Below are positions 46,930-56,607 of a stretch of 64,000 nt of DNA, piece by piece (within the stretch, counting starts at the first letter, position 1; each line of letters opens with the position of its first letter). Under the pieces are notes generated by a model, which was not told the origin of the DNA, searched no databases, and saw nothing but the letters and a program-made list of their open reading frames with translations. The DNA is from Haloferula helveola (GTDB taxonomy: Bacteria; Verrucomicrobiota; Verrucomicrobiia; Verrucomicrobiales; Akkermansiaceae): assembly GCF_037076345.1 (NCBI RefSeq), contig NZ_AP024702.1:5613199-5677198 (forward strand), read 5' to 3'. A program made the translations under genes and the position numbers.

Positions 46930-47850
46930 ATGGCGTCAATGCTGAAATCCCTGAAGCTTCTGGCCGACCCGACACGCCTCCGGATTCTCCGCCTTTTGGA
47001 GCGGGAAGCGCTGAGTGTGGCGGACCTGCAGGAGATTCTCGGGATGGGCCAGAGCCGGATTTCGACCCAGCTATCGTCGCTCAAGGCCGGATCGCTGGTG
47101 GAAGACGAGCGCAGCGGAAAGAACAACATCTACCGGTCCTCAATGCCTAGGGAGCTCGCGACCCTGACCGGCAGCGCGGCTGCGGAGATCCCCGAAACCG
47201 CCAAGGATGAGACTGCCCTGCGCCACCTTTTGAGAAAGCGGCAGGACCGTTCCCGTGCCTACTTCGACGAGCTCGCGGGCCGATTCGGCAAGGACTACGT
47301 GCCCGGCCGGTCTTGGAAGGCCTTGGCAGAGGCACTGCTCAAGGTCATGGCGGCCGGGACGGTCGCCGACCTCGGTGCCGGAGAGGGCACCCTTTCGCAA
47401 CTGCTGGCCCAACGGGCTGACAAGGTCATCGCGGTCGACCTGTCCGAGAGGATGGTCGAGTTCGGAACGGCGTTGGCGAAGGAACACGGACTGGCCAACC
47501 TTGAATACCGCCAAGGCGACCTCGAGGAGCCACCACTTGATCCAGGTTCGGTGGATCTGGTCATCCTCAGCCAGGCCCTCCACCACGCCGCACATCCGCA
47601 GAAGGCGATCGACGCGGCGCTGCTCGCCCTCAAGCCGGGCGGCCGAATCGTCATTCTCGACCTGCTGCAGCACCAGTTCGAGCAGGCACGGGAACTCTAC
47701 GCCGACCTTTGGCTCGGATTCTCCGAAGCCGAGCTCGCCGCGATGCTGGAGAGGGCCGGCTTCGGCGAAATCGAAACGGCGGTGGTCGATCGCGAGCCGG
47801 AGCCTCCCCACTTTCAAACCTTGCTGGCGGTGGCGCGGAAATCCGCATGA
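46930..47850 (+). CDS. ArsR-type regulator fused to a SAM-dependent methyltransferase domain (SahR-like)
   Basis: 306 residues. Residues 5-75 are an ArsR winged helix-turn-helix ([39 protein letters not shown]). Residues 110-300 are a class I methyltransferase with the SAM-binding motif [12 protein letters not shown] (146-155) and acidic Asp170 following the second strand. SahR-type regulators with this arrangement are known in Proteobacteria to sense S-adenosylhomocysteine and control the methionine cycle. Position, divergent from metK-ahcY, supports the same job here. Confidence 0.85.
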   Translation: MASMLKSLKLLADPTRLRILRLLEREALSVADLQEILGMGQSRISTQLSSLKAGSLVEDERSGKNNIYRSSMPRELATLTGSAAAEIPETAKDETALRHLLRKRQDRSRAYFDELAGRFGKDYVPGRSWKALAEALLKVMAAGTVADLGAGEGTLSQLLAQRADKVIAVDLSERMVEFGTALAKEHGLANLEYRQGDLEEPPLDPGSVDLVILSQALHHAAHPQKAIDAALLALKPGGRIVILDLLQHQFEQARELYADLWLGFSEAELAAMLERAGFGEIETAVVDREPEPPHFQTLLAVARKSA

Positions 47851-48713
47851 CGAATCCGGCCCGCACCGACGCTTCCTCTGCCATGCGACTTTGGCCGCTT
47901 TTTCTCAGCCTGCTCGTCGGATCGTGCACGACCCCGACTCCGCCGTCCCCAACAGCGCCGGCTCCGGAAGGCTCACCCTCCCTCAAAGTCGCCGAAGCCG
48001 CCCCCGATACCGCCGAGAAGGCGAAGCCGGACAACACGCCGATTCGGCAGCCGAAACTCGTCCGCACCCGGATCGGCGGCATTTCCATCGAAGCGGTGAC
48101 CTTCGACAGCAGGAGCCATCACTTGGTGGTTGCCGACCAACCCGGCGGCCCCGCAAGCCGGTGGGCTGACAGCCGTGCCGCAGGCCAGGCCCTTGGCGGC
48201 ATCGCTGCCATCAATGGCGGATTCTTTAATCCGGACGGCTCTCCGCTCGGAAAGGTCGTCGCCTCCGGAAAGACCGCCGGAGCGGAAAACCGGGCGTCTT
48301 CGTTGGGGTCGGGTTACTACGTCGAAAGCCCGGGCGGCGGCATGAAGCTCGTCCGCCGCCAGAACTATTCCGGCGGGCGCCAGGCACTCCAGGCCGGCCC
48401 TTTCCTCGTGGAGAATTCCAAGGCCGTCAGCGGGCTCAGCCAGCGAAACTCCAGTGCCCGGAGCTTTCTCGCCACCGACGGGAAATCCGGATGGATCCTC
48501 GCCCGGACCGGCCCTTCCTCGCTGGAAGGGCTCGGATCCGCGCTCGCAGGGGCGAAAATCGGCGAAATTCGGGTTCAGAGCGCCCTCAATCTCGACGGCG
48601 GCCGGTCCTCCGACCTCTGGGTTTCCGGCTCCGTCGCCTCCGGGCCCCTTCAGAACCGGCCCCTGTGGAACAAGCCCGTGCGGAACTTTCTGGTTCTTTC
48701 CCGGCGTGACTGA
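47847..48713 (+). CDS. Lipoprotein with phosphodiester glycosidase (NAGPA) domain
   Basis: 288 residues from ATG 47847, which overlaps the stop of the ArsR-methyltransferase gene by four bases; an alternative start at 47883 is also possible. A lipobox with LVGSC (Cys27) follows a hydrophobic stretch, so it is exported and lipid-anchored. The mature part shows the NAGPA/DUF2233 pattern: GIAAINGGFFNPDGSPLG, GYYVESPGG, and NLDGGRSSDLWV at the C-terminus. Family members act on phosphodiester-linked sugars or are structural; substrate unknown. Confidence 0.85.
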   Translation: MTNPARTDASSAMRLWPLFLSLLVGSCTTPTPPSPTAPAPEGSPSLKVAEAAPDTAEKAKPDNTPIRQPKLVRTRIGGISIEAVTFDSRSHHLVVADQPGGPASRWADSRAAGQALGGIAAINGGFFNPDGSPLGKVVASGKTAGAENRASSLGSGYYVESPGGGMKLVRRQNYSGGRQALQAGPFLVENSKAVSGLSQRNSSARSFLATDGKSGWILARTGPSSLEGLGSALAGAKIGEIRVQSALNLDGGRSSDLWVSGSVASGPLQNRPLWNKPVRNFLVLSRRD

Positions 48714-48803
48714 TGGGTTGACGAGAGCCTAACCGGGGCGCTACCGTGCCGACGTTTCGCGGGGCTTCCCAGAGCATCCGCCCGCTCCCCCGCCCTCTTT
48801 CCT

Positions 48804-49178
48804 ATGTCCCTCCCCATGAGGCTCTTGCTCCCCACACTGCTCGTCGCCGGCCTCAGCTCCTGCGGCACCATGAACACCATCAAGGACGGCACCGTTGCCG
48901 GCTTCTCCAAGGTGGGTGAAGGCATGAGCAACGGCTTCGACAAGGTCGCCGAAGTCACCACCTCACCCTTCCGTCCCGGAGTTCCGGTGGTTGAAGCCCG
49001 TCAGGACGAGTGGGAAGAACTGCAAAGCGGTCACGACCGGGCACTCGCCTATCAGGCGGAGCAGCGTCGCCGTCGCGGCTTCTGGATTTTCGGTGGCTCG
49101 GTTGACTTCGAGGAACCCGAACTGCCCGACTCGGGTGGCGGCGTCATGGACACAGGCCTGCTGCCTCCGAAAGACTGA
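48804..49178 (+). CDS. Small lipoprotein of unknown function
   Basis: 124 residues. A signal peptide with lipobox LSSC (Cys20) is followed by a short acidic and glycine-rich chain with NTIKDGTVAGFSKVGEGMSN. No family recognised. The 3' end is followed by a terminator at 49213. Confidence 0.7.
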   Translation: MSLPMRLLLPTLLVAGLSSCGTMNTIKDGTVAGFSKVGEGMSNGFDKVAEVTTSPFRPGVPVVEARQDEWEELQSGHDRALAYQAEQRRRRGFWIFGGSVDFEEPELPDSGGGVMDTGLLPPKD

Positions 49179-49212
49179 TTGAGCAGCCCAATCTCCCTCG
49201 ACGAGACTTTTC

Positions 49213-49238
49213 AAGCCCGCCGCTCCCGGCGGGCTTTT
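49213..49238 (+). terminator. Rho-independent terminator
   Basis: AAGCCCGCCG (49213-49222) pairs perfectly with CGGCGGGCTT (49227-49236) around CTCC, continuing into a short T run. It closes the transcript ending with the lipoprotein gene. Confidence 0.85.
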
Positions 49239-49279
49239 CATTTGCACGGGATCGACCGCTCCACTAAGCCTCGCCCGCC

Positions 49280-50395
49280 ATGCTGAAGGCCGGAATCGTC
49301 GGAATGCCCAACGTGGGGAAATCCACCCTGTTCAATGCCGTCACACGCACCCGCAATGCGGAGGCGGCCAACTACCCGTTCTGCACCATCGACCCGAATG
49401 TCGGGGTCGTCACCGTGCCCGACGAGCGCCTCGCCGTGCTCTCGAAAATGTCCGGATCGAAGAAGCTCGTCCCGACCGCGATCGAGTTCGTCGATATCGC
49501 CGGTCTGGTGGAGGGCGCATCGGAAGGCGCCGGCCTCGGCAACAAGTTCCTCGCCAACATCCGTGAGACCGACGCCATCGTGCAGGTTGTCCGCTGCTTT
49601 GAAAACGACGACATCATTCACGAACTCGGCTCCGTCGATCCGGTTCGGGACATCGAGATCATCAACTCCGAGCTGATCCTCGCCGACATCGCGTCGCTCG
49701 ACAAACGCCGGCAGTCCCGCGAGAAGAAAGCCAAAGGCGGCGACAAGGAATCGAAGGCGGAGGTCGAGTTGATCGACAAGCTCCTGCCCCACCTCAACGA
49801 GGGCAAGCCGGCGATCATGGTCGAACTCGACGACAAGGAGCGGAAGCTGCTCAAGGACTTCTTCCTGCTCTCGTCCAAACGGACGATCTACGCATGCAAC
49901 GTCAACGAGGGCGAACTCTCGGACGCCCAGAAGAATCCCGACGCGCACCCGCTGGTCTCCAAGGTCCGCACCTATGCCGCCGAAGCCCACGGCGCCGAAG
50001 CAGTGGTCATTTCCGCCAACATCGAGGAGGAACTGATCGACCTCGAACCCGAGGAAGCCGCCGAGTTCCTCGCCGACATGGGCGTCACGGACTCGGGTGT
50101 CTCGACTTTGATCAAGGGCGTCTATCACCTGCTCGGCCTCAGGACCTACCTGACCACCGGCGTTCAGGAAACCCGTGCGTGGACGATCACCGAGGGCGAC
50201 AAGGCCCCCGCCGCGGCGGGCGTGATCCACACCGACTTCGAGCGCGGGTTCATCGCCGCCGAAGTGGTGCACTACGATGACCTCGTCGCCGCCGGATCGA
50301 AGTCAGCCGCGCGCGACGTCGGCAAGCTTCGGATCGAAGGCAAGGAATACGTCGTGAAAGACGGAGACGTCATCGAGTTCCGCTTCAACGTGTGA
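49280..50395 (+). CDS. ychF: Ribosome-binding ATPase YchF
   Basis: 371 residues, normal for YchF/OLA1, an Obg-related P-loop protein that prefers ATP to GTP and binds ribosomes. G1 is [14 protein letters not shown] at about residues 8-21; the ADIAS and [20 protein letters not shown] segments are present, and the C-terminal TGS domain ends with [16 protein letters not shown]. Its neighbours are unrelated. Confidence 0.97.
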   Translation: MLKAGIVGMPNVGKSTLFNAVTRTRNAEAANYPFCTIDPNVGVVTVPDERLAVLSKMSGSKKLVPTAIEFVDIAGLVEGASEGAGLGNKFLANIRETDAIVQVVRCFENDDIIHELGSVDPVRDIEIINSELILADIASLDKRRQSREKKAKGGDKESKAEVELIDKLLPHLNEGKPAIMVELDDKERKLLKDFFLLSSKRTIYACNVNEGELSDAQKNPDAHPLVSKVRTYAAEAHGAEAVVISANIEEELIDLEPEEAAEFLADMGVTDSGVSTLIKGVYHLLGLRTYLTTGVQETRAWTITEGDKAPAAAGVIHTDFERGFIAAEVVHYDDLVAAGSKSAARDVGKLRIEGKEYVVKDGDVIEFRFNV

Positions 50396-50432
50396 AGTGC
50401 AACGCCACCCTTGGCCTCAGCCCCGCCCCAAC

Positions 50433-51905
50433 ATGCGCCACCTCCTGCTGATCCTCCTCGCGCTCGCCCTTCCGGCAGCCGCCCAGACCGCAATCCCGCA
50501 AACTCCTGCGGCAGCCCCTTCCGAAGTCTACCGATCGGTCGTCCGGATCGAGGCCGCCGTTCAGGTGCCCGACTATGGCACTCCTTGGAACAGCGGCCGG
50601 TTCGGCGGTGGCATCGGAACGGGATTCGTCATCGGCAAGAACCAGATCCTCACCAACGCCCACGTCGTTTCCAACGCGCGGCGCCTGCTGATCACGGTCC
50701 ACGGCAGCCCCAAGAAATACCCGGCCAAGGTCGAGTTCATCGCCCACGACTGCGATCTCGCGCTGCTGTCGGTCGAGGACTTCTCCGACTTCGAGAGCTT
50801 CCCGGTTTTCGACATCGGCGGCGTGCCGGAGCTTGAGAGCCAGGTCCGCGTGATCGGCTATCCGATCGGCGGCCAGCGGCTCTCGGTGACCCGCGGGGTC
50901 GTCTCCCGAGTCGACTTCTCCAGCTACTCCCACTCGCGGGCCGACCAGCACCTGGTGATCCAGATCGACGCCGCCATCAACCCCGGCAACTCCGGCGGCC
51001 CCGTCCTTCAGGACGGCAAGGTGATCGGCGTGGCGTTCCAAGGCCGCCGCGATGCCGACAACACGGGCTACATCATCCCGACCCCGGTCATCCGCCGTTT
51101 TCTCAAGGACATCGAGGACGGGACCTACGATCACTATGTCGATCTCGCGGTCTCGACCTTTCCGCTTTTCAACGGCGCAATGCGGCAGGCGCTCAAGCTG
51201 CCCAATGACGACACAGGCGTGCTTGTCACCAACGTCGTGCCGAAAGGGTCATGCGACGGCCACCTCAAGCCGGGAGACATCCTCGTGGCCATCGACGGCA
51301 ATCCGATCGACAGCGCCGGCCAGATCCTGATCGACGGCGCCAAGATCGACCTCAACGAGATCGTCGAACGCAAGTTCGCCGGAGACACGGTGCAACTGCG
51401 CTACCGCTCGGGTGACACGTGGCACGACGAGGACATCGAACTGAAGCCGCTTCCGCAGAACCGGATGTATGCCATCCAGTACGAGGTGCAGCCCCGCTAC
51501 ATCGTCTTTGCCGGGTTGGTCTTCCAACCGCTCGACACCAACCTGTTTGCCACCGAGAAGTTCGACGACATCAACGTCCGGCGCCTCTACCAGGACTACC
51601 TTCCCGAAGGTGTCTTCACCGAGCGCAAGGACATCGTGATCCTCACGCGGATTGAGAGCGATCCGATCAACAGCCAGCTGAACGGCTTCACCGGACTCGC
51701 GGTCGACAAGATCAACGGCGAGACCGTGCGAACCCTCGATCAGGCCCACGAATTGCTCCATCCGGAGAACCCGCCCGAGTTCCATGTAATCGAGCTCATG
51801 GGCGCCCGCCGGCCGCTCGTGATCCCGTCGGCAGAAGTCGACGCTGCCAACGAGCGCATCCAGCGCACCTACGCCATCGACCAACTTTCAAACCTCGAGG
51901 AGTGA
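50433..51905 (+). CDS. Deg9-like trypsin-type serine protease with PDZ domains
   Basis: 490 residues from ATG 50433 (an upstream in-frame ATG at 50397 would add 12 residues before a normal signal peptide). Signal peptide to about residue 18. The protease domain has His77 (NAHVVS), Asp108 (CDLALL) and Ser187 (GNSGGPVLQDG), a complete triad. Two PDZ-like regions follow (VLVTNVVPKGSCDG and GLAVDKINGETVR). The segments QIDAAINPGNSGGP and GYIIPTPVIRRFL resemble plant Deg9 rather than E. coli DegP. Periplasmic quality-control protease inferred. The next gene overlaps the stop. Confidence 0.88.
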   Translation: MRHLLLILLALALPAAAQTAIPQTPAAAPSEVYRSVVRIEAAVQVPDYGTPWNSGRFGGGIGTGFVIGKNQILTNAHVVSNARRLLITVHGSPKKYPAKVEFIAHDCDLALLSVEDFSDFESFPVFDIGGVPELESQVRVIGYPIGGQRLSVTRGVVSRVDFSSYSHSRADQHLVIQIDAAINPGNSGGPVLQDGKVIGVAFQGRRDADNTGYIIPTPVIRRFLKDIEDGTYDHYVDLAVSTFPLFNGAMRQALKLPNDDTGVLVTNVVPKGSCDGHLKPGDILVAIDGNPIDSAGQILIDGAKIDLNEIVERKFAGDTVQLRYRSGDTWHDEDIELKPLPQNRMYAIQYEVQPRYIVFAGLVFQPLDTNLFATEKFDDINVRRLYQDYLPEGVFTERKDIVILTRIESDPINSQLNGFTGLAVDKINGETVRTLDQAHELLHPENPPEFHVIELMGARRPLVIPSAEVDAANERIQRTYAIDQLSNLEE

Positions 51906-53482
51906 TGTACGATTCCCGCCATTCCCGACCCTCCGCCGAGCTCTCCATGCGTGCCGCACTTCTTCTTCCGCTGCTGTTTCTGGCGGGCTGCGAACGCCCG
52001 ACCGCCACAAGTGCACCCCAACCCGCTCCGACCACCGCTCCGGTTGAAGTTGAGGAGACGGCTCCCGAATTCGACCCGACCGCCTCGGTCGTCCGAATCA
52101 ACTCAACCCGCCAGGGATGGAACCCGGGGCAGCCGTGGGAGAAGAACTCGCCTCGCAAGCGCCGCTCGCTCGGTGCGGTGGTTGGCGACGGAAAGGTGCT
52201 CACGACCTCCGAGATGGTCGCCGACGCCACCTACGTGGAACTCGAAACGACCGACGGCCGCAAACTTGCTCCCGCCAAGGTCGCGGCGGTCGACTACGAA
52301 GCCAATCTCGCACTCCTCAGCCTGGAGGATCCGGAAGACGACTTCTTTGCCGAACTCACCGCCGTCGAGATCGCGGATCCCGCCAAGCCCGGCGATGAAC
52401 TGCAGATTGTCCAGGTCGAGAACAACGGCACACCGCTCGTGACCCGGGGACCCGTGCAGAGCCTCGACATCATTTCCAACTTCCTGCCTGGCCAGTTCTT
52501 CCTCGCTTACGAGGTCAAGGCATCGATGCAGAACTCGGCCAGCAGCTTCACGTTGCCGGTCTTCCGCGACGACAAACTTGCCGGTCTTCTGACGAGCTAC
52601 AACTCGAAGGACCAGCTCAGCGATGTCACCGCCACCGACATCGTCCGGCGCTTTATCGACGATGCGGCCGACGGCAGTTACGAGGGCTTCCCCTCGCTCG
52701 GGGTCTCGACGTCTTCCACGGACGATTCGAACTTCAGAAAGTGGCTCAAGCTTCCGGATGAAGTAGGAGGCGTCTACGTTTCGTCGGTCCGGAAGGACAG
52801 CGGAGCCGAGAAGGCGGGACTCAAGGAAGGAGACGTCGTGGTCGGCGTCGACGGTCATGACATCGACCAGCTCGGCTACTACGACGATCCGGACTACGGC
52901 CGTCTTTTCTGGAGCCACCTCGTGCGTGGATCAAAGGCTGTCGGCGAAACCGTCGAGCTCAGGGTGATGCGCCAAGGCGAACCGGTGACGATCGAAGCGA
53001 TCCTCGAGCGTCGCGACAACGACTCCGCGCTCGTTCCGGCCTACACCTTCGACAAAGCACCCAACTTCCTCGTCAAGGGAGGCCTAGTCTTCCAGGAGCT
53101 CAGCCGTCCGCTGCTTGAGGCTTTCGGCGACGAGTGGCAGTCACGGGCTCCACTGGAGCTTCTGGATGTCCTTGAGAATCCGGAGAAATACGAAGAGAAA
53201 GCGGATCGGGTCGTGTTCCTCGCCGGGGTCATCGCGACTCCCGCCACGGTGGGCTACGAATCCCTCCGGAACCTGATCGTCTCCGAAGTGAACGGCGTCG
53301 AGGTCCGCGACATGGAGTCGTTGATCAAGGCCTTCGATAACGTGCCGGGCGACGGACTCAACGCGATCAACTTCGCGAGCGAGGACTTCACGGTCTACCT
53401 CGACGAAGTCGTCTCCACCGCCGTCGACGGACAACTGCTCGAGCGCGGACTGAGCCGGCTTTCGCGGAGCGACGAGAAATGA
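51905..53482 (+). CDS. Catalytically dead Deg-like lipoprotein paired with the upstream protease
   Basis: Begins at ATG 51905, which shares one base with the upstream stop, or at ATG 51947 with an ideal lipoprotein signal (FLAGC, lipid cysteine). Chymotrypsin-like fold plus PDZ (GGVYVSSVRKDSGAEKAGL). Comparing with the gene before it: the His of NAHVV is replaced by Glu (TTSEMV), the Asp of CDLALL by Asn (ANLALL), and the GNSGG Ser block by NSASSFTLPV. All three triad positions are lost. The PDZ domains remain. I infer a regulatory or chaperone subunit for the active protease. Confidence 0.85.
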   Translation: MYDSRHSRPSAELSMRAALLLPLLFLAGCERPTATSAPQPAPTTAPVEVEETAPEFDPTASVVRINSTRQGWNPGQPWEKNSPRKRRSLGAVVGDGKVLTTSEMVADATYVELETTDGRKLAPAKVAAVDYEANLALLSLEDPEDDFFAELTAVEIADPAKPGDELQIVQVENNGTPLVTRGPVQSLDIISNFLPGQFFLAYEVKASMQNSASSFTLPVFRDDKLAGLLTSYNSKDQLSDVTATDIVRRFIDDAADGSYEGFPSLGVSTSSTDDSNFRKWLKLPDEVGGVYVSSVRKDSGAEKAGLKEGDVVVGVDGHDIDQLGYYDDPDYGRLFWSHLVRGSKAVGETVELRVMRQGEPVTIEAILERRDNDSALVPAYTFDKAPNFLVKGGLVFQELSRPLLEAFGDEWQSRAPLELLDVLENPEKYEEKADRVVFLAGVIATPATVGYESLRNLIVSEVNGVEVRDMESLIKAFDNVPGDGLNAINFASEDFTVYLDEVVSTAVDGQLLERGLSRLSRSDEK

Positions 53483-53489
53483 TCGACCG

Positions 53490-53945
53490 CTACCGGCTCA
53501 GGTCGCACTGGTAGACGATCTTGAAGCCCGCCTGATTGAGCACGGTCGAGGCGAAATCGTGATCCTCGACGTGCATCGCGAGGAGCGCCTGCCCCTTGGC
53601 CGAGGGCATGAGGGCGTAGGCAAAGTCGATATTGGTCTCGGCAACCATCAGCGTGTCGAGAACTTGCAGCAGCCCGGGACCCGCCTCCTTCAGCGCGATC
53701 ACGACCAACGTGGAAGTCGTGAACGGGATCCCCTTCTCGATAAAAATCTGCTCGGCGAGGTCCGGGTCGGTCAGGACCAGCCGGGCGATCGTCGCGTCGC
53801 GTGAGTCCTGCACGCTGATCCCGACCATCTCGATGTTGTTGTTACGCAGCAGCTTGGTCAGCGATGCAAGCGCGCCGGCGCGGTTCTGCAACATCACGGA
53901 GAACTGCTTCACCGGTTCGCCCGGTTCGAGGGTAGCGGGATCCAT
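53490..53945 (-). CDS. ACT domain-containing protein
   Basis: 151 residues containing two ACT-like modules: VKQFSVMLQNRAGALASLTK and a second after ALKEAGPGLLQVLDTLMVAE. ACT domains bind amino acids or other small ligands; without a catalytic domain this may be a sensor or regulatory subunit (similar small proteins occur next to amino acid genes). No linked pathway gene is adjacent. It converges with the pseudoprotease gene, 7 bases away. Confidence 0.85.
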   Translation of the reverse strand: MDPATLEPGEPVKQFSVMLQNRAGALASLTKLLRNNNIEMVGISVQDSRDATIARLVLTDPDLAEQIFIEKGIPFTTSTLVVIALKEAGPGLLQVLDTLMVAETNIDFAYALMPSAKGQALLAMHVEDHDFASTVLNQAGFKIVYQCDLSR

Positions 53946-53962
53946 GGAGATTTCTTGGGGGT

Positions 53963-55621
53963 TCAGCCGCGCGGCCCGTGCAGCGGAAGGGTGCTCACCT
54001 CACCGCTGCCGACCTCTTCGATCACAAGCTGGTTGGGGCGAACGTCGCCAACAATGAATTCCCTTCCGTCCGACGAACGGAAGCGCTGCCCGGTACGAGC
54101 CACGTAGTATTGGCCCGATGCCGAGTCCTCGACAAGCGCGACGGGATCGTGCGCAAGGGCCGGAAGACCGACGACGAGGTCCCTGGAAATCCCCGTGCCG
54201 GCATCCTCAACCGAAACTATTGAAACCTCGGTCGGAACGCCTCCGTCGTTCTTGCCGCTCTGCATCTTGCGCCGGATCTTTACAATCTTCAGCTGGGACC
54301 CGGGAATCGGTTCACCTTTGGGAACCTCGAAGGTCGCGCCGCCCGGAACACGGATCGTCGCCGACTCGGGTGTGGTCGACTCCACTCTCAGGGGAAGCTC
54401 CCGCTGGCGATAGGAGCGCATGATCACCGGCACATCGCTCTCTCTCGGCCCCGCTCCGACGTGGGTGCCCTCACTTGCAGAATCGTCACGGCCCGGTCTT
54501 TCACCACTTCCCACCACCGCGCCGTCGAGGCTGGCGACTTCTCCTCGCCTCGGATGCCGAGGCAGCTGGCCCAATGCGCCGCCTCCCTCACCCGGCTCCG
54601 GAGCATTCCACGGCGTCGCGGAACCATCGGCAGGCTCGTTGCCTGGCTGAGGCTCGGGATCGTTTGATGCGATCGCGGGATCCACACCTTCATCCGGTGA
54701 CCCGGCATCGGTCGACCCGTCTGCCACAGCCACCGCCTCATCCCCGGGATCCACCATGGGCACGCCGTCGTTCTCCTCCGTGCCCAAAGCCATCACCATT
54801 TCCGCACCCAGCTCGGCAGGCTCCTCCAATTCAAAGTCCCCTTCCCTCGGTTCGCCCGCAAGACGATCGGCAAGGTCGGCGTGCCCGGCCTGCCGCGCAT
54901 AGTCGGCCGCCAGCATCCCGCTCTCACTCATTGCGAACCGGTTGGCCCCGATCTCCAACAACATGTCCACCGCATCCCCCTGCCCGTTCTGGGCCGCCAG
55001 CATCAGCGGCGTCCGGCCATCTTCCCAGCGGGCATAGATGCTTGCGCCGTAGTTGGTCAGTTCGTCGATGATCTTCGGCTGACCGAGAATCGATGCCGCC
55101 AACAGGGCATCATCCAGATCCTCGCGGACGTACGGCGCCAGTTCGCTGACCATCACCGTCCGCCCGTCTCGAACCGCGAGCATCAGTGACTTGTAATTCT
55201 CGTTGTCCTTCTGCTGCGGGTCCGCCCCTTGCCGAAGGAGATAACGCACGGTTTCCGGAGTCGAACGAAGCAGCGCCTCCATCAGCGGCGTCCGTCCCTT
55301 GGCGTCTTTCGCATCGACGGGCAATCCCCGGTCGAGAAGGAAGTCGATCGACTTCAAAGCCCCCGAACCCGCCGCAGCGTGCAAGGCGGTTCGACCCGCG
55401 GCATCGCGCGCATCCACACCGATCCCCGCGTCGATCATCGACTCCAGGGCCTTCAGGTCATCACTCTCGGCAGCTCGGAAGAATGCCTCGGCATCGAGCT
55501 CGTAGCCCGCCTCCTCGACCGCTTCCCGACTCCCCGCACCCGGCTCCTTTTTGCAGGAAACCAACGGCAGGACGCCGGCGAAGGCAGGCAGTATCCAGAA
55601 AAGGCGAATTCTCACGCCCAA
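53963..55621 (-). CDS. Ankyrin-repeat lipoprotein
   Basis: 552 residues. Lipoprotein signal with LVSC (Cys23). Residues about 45-280 are ankyrin repeats, e.g. AAGRTALHAAAGSGALKSID, AKGRTPLMEALLRSTPETVR and EDGRTPLMLAAQNGQGDAVD. The middle is acidic, Pro/Asp/Gly-rich and probably unstructured; the C-terminal part (about 410-545) has beta-rich repeats (ESATIRVPGGATFEVPKGEP, AHDPVALVEDSASGQYYVAR) of unknown type. Protein-protein contact at the cell envelope is inferred. Confidence 0.8.
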   Translation of the reverse strand: MGVRIRLFWILPAFAGVLPLVSCKKEPGAGSREAVEEAGYELDAEAFFRAAESDDLKALESMIDAGIGVDARDAAGRTALHAAAGSGALKSIDFLLDRGLPVDAKDAKGRTPLMEALLRSTPETVRYLLRQGADPQQKDNENYKSLMLAVRDGRTVMVSELAPYVREDLDDALLAASILGQPKIIDELTNYGASIYARWEDGRTPLMLAAQNGQGDAVDMLLEIGANRFAMSESGMLAADYARQAGHADLADRLAGEPREGDFELEEPAELGAEMVMALGTEENDGVPMVDPGDEAVAVADGSTDAGSPDEGVDPAIASNDPEPQPGNEPADGSATPWNAPEPGEGGGALGQLPRHPRRGEVASLDGAVVGSGERPGRDDSASEGTHVGAGPRESDVPVIMRSYRQRELPLRVESTTPESATIRVPGGATFEVPKGEPIPGSQLKIVKIRRKMQSGKNDGGVPTEVSIVSVEDAGTGISRDLVVGLPALAHDPVALVEDSASGQYYVARTGQRFRSSDGREFIVGDVRPNQLVIEEVGSGEVSTLPLHGPRG

Positions 55622-55715
55622 CGACTTACTACGGAAAACTTAAACATTCAATTCTCAAGTCACCCCACTCAAATCACCCCAACCGGGAAGTGGCAGTGCC
55701 GAACCGGAGGACTTG

Positions 55716-55847
55716 GGACCAAGATGGATGGGATGGATGGGATTGTGACTGCATTCGAGTGAGTCATTTCGAGGATCTGCTTCGAGAAATCCACCTCGGA
55801 TCCCAAAGGTAATTCAGTCATCCGATCCATCCCATCCATCCTGGTCC
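55716..55847. repeat. Inverted-repeat element with 23-bp arms
   Basis: Left arm GGACCAAGATGGATGGGATG begins at 55716 and runs to 55738; right arm at 55825-55847 is its reverse complement with one mismatch in 23 bases. The 86 bases between show weaker continued pairing (GACTG, GGATC/GATCC), so the whole block could fold into one long hairpin. No transposase is present. It looks like a REP- or MITE-type element in the non-coding gap between the ankyrin gene and trmO. Confidence 0.6.
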
Positions 55848-55892
55848 TGAATCTGGCTCGAAGCCGAGTTCTTCTCCCAATCCGGATCTTTC

Positions 55893-56561
55893 CTAAGTCA
55901 CTCCGAGGATCCGACAGACGTCCGCTTCGAATCGAAAGCGGACATTCCTGCCGCAGATCATCGCTCCAAACTCGCGATCCGGCTCTTCCCGGCCGGCAGC
56001 CGGACGGGGATCGAGCGACAATGCCTCGATCACCACCTGCCGGTCCCGCTCGGAGAAACCTTCGAGATTTTCCACTCCCTCCACCGGGTGCCGGGTCGGA
56101 GCTTCAACCGCGTATCCGGACGCCGCATCGGACACGGACTCCGCATACGGCAGATACGGCTTCACATCGAAGACCGGCGTTCCGTCCACAAGATCGACAC
56201 CACCGAGATCGAGCACGGGGCCTTCCGAGACATCGAGGCGGACCGCCTCCAGACGCACCAGCGACAGGCCCAGACCATTCGGCCGAAAGGTCGAGCGACT
56301 CGCGAACACTCCGACCCGTTCGTTGCCGCCGAGACGCGGAGGCCGGACGGTCGGACTCCAGCCTTTGTCTTCAGTCAGATGAAATCCGAAAATCAACCAC
56401 AGGTGGGAGAAGCCCTCGATCCCGCGCACCGCGTCGGCACTGCGAAACTCGGGCTCGAAGATCAGGCGGCCCCATGCCGATGGACACAAGCCGGGCTGGC
56501 GGGGCACGGCGAACTTTTCCCCGAAGCATGTCCGGAGGCGAGCGATCGGAACCATCTCCAC
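55893..56561 (-). CDS. trmO: tRNA (N6-threonylcarbamoyladenosine(37)-N6)-methyltransferase TrmO
   Basis: 222 residues of the TrmO/TsaA (YaeB) family, which uses SAM to methylate t6A37 in tRNA-Thr. The motif GIEGFSHLWLIFGFHLTEDK, the RLGGNERVGVFASRSTFRPN block and LGLSLVRLEAV are typical; the C-terminal domain contains the DVKPYLPYAESV segment. No metabolic neighbours. Confidence 0.93.
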   Translation of the reverse strand: MEMVPIARLRTCFGEKFAVPRQPGLCPSAWGRLIFEPEFRSADAVRGIEGFSHLWLIFGFHLTEDKGWSPTVRPPRLGGNERVGVFASRSTFRPNGLGLSLVRLEAVRLDVSEGPVLDLGGVDLVDGTPVFDVKPYLPYAESVSDAASGYAVEAPTRHPVEGVENLEGFSERDRQVVIEALSLDPRPAAGREEPDREFGAMICGRNVRFRFEADVCRILGVT

Positions 56562-56607
56562 CCCGCCACGCTAACACCGGCCAGCTCCCGCCCAAGCGCG
56601 AAGCGCG

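Noticed and set aside
55622..55892. Small genes in the gap before trmO
   Set aside because: Short frames have no similarity; the gap is better explained by the inverted-repeat element.
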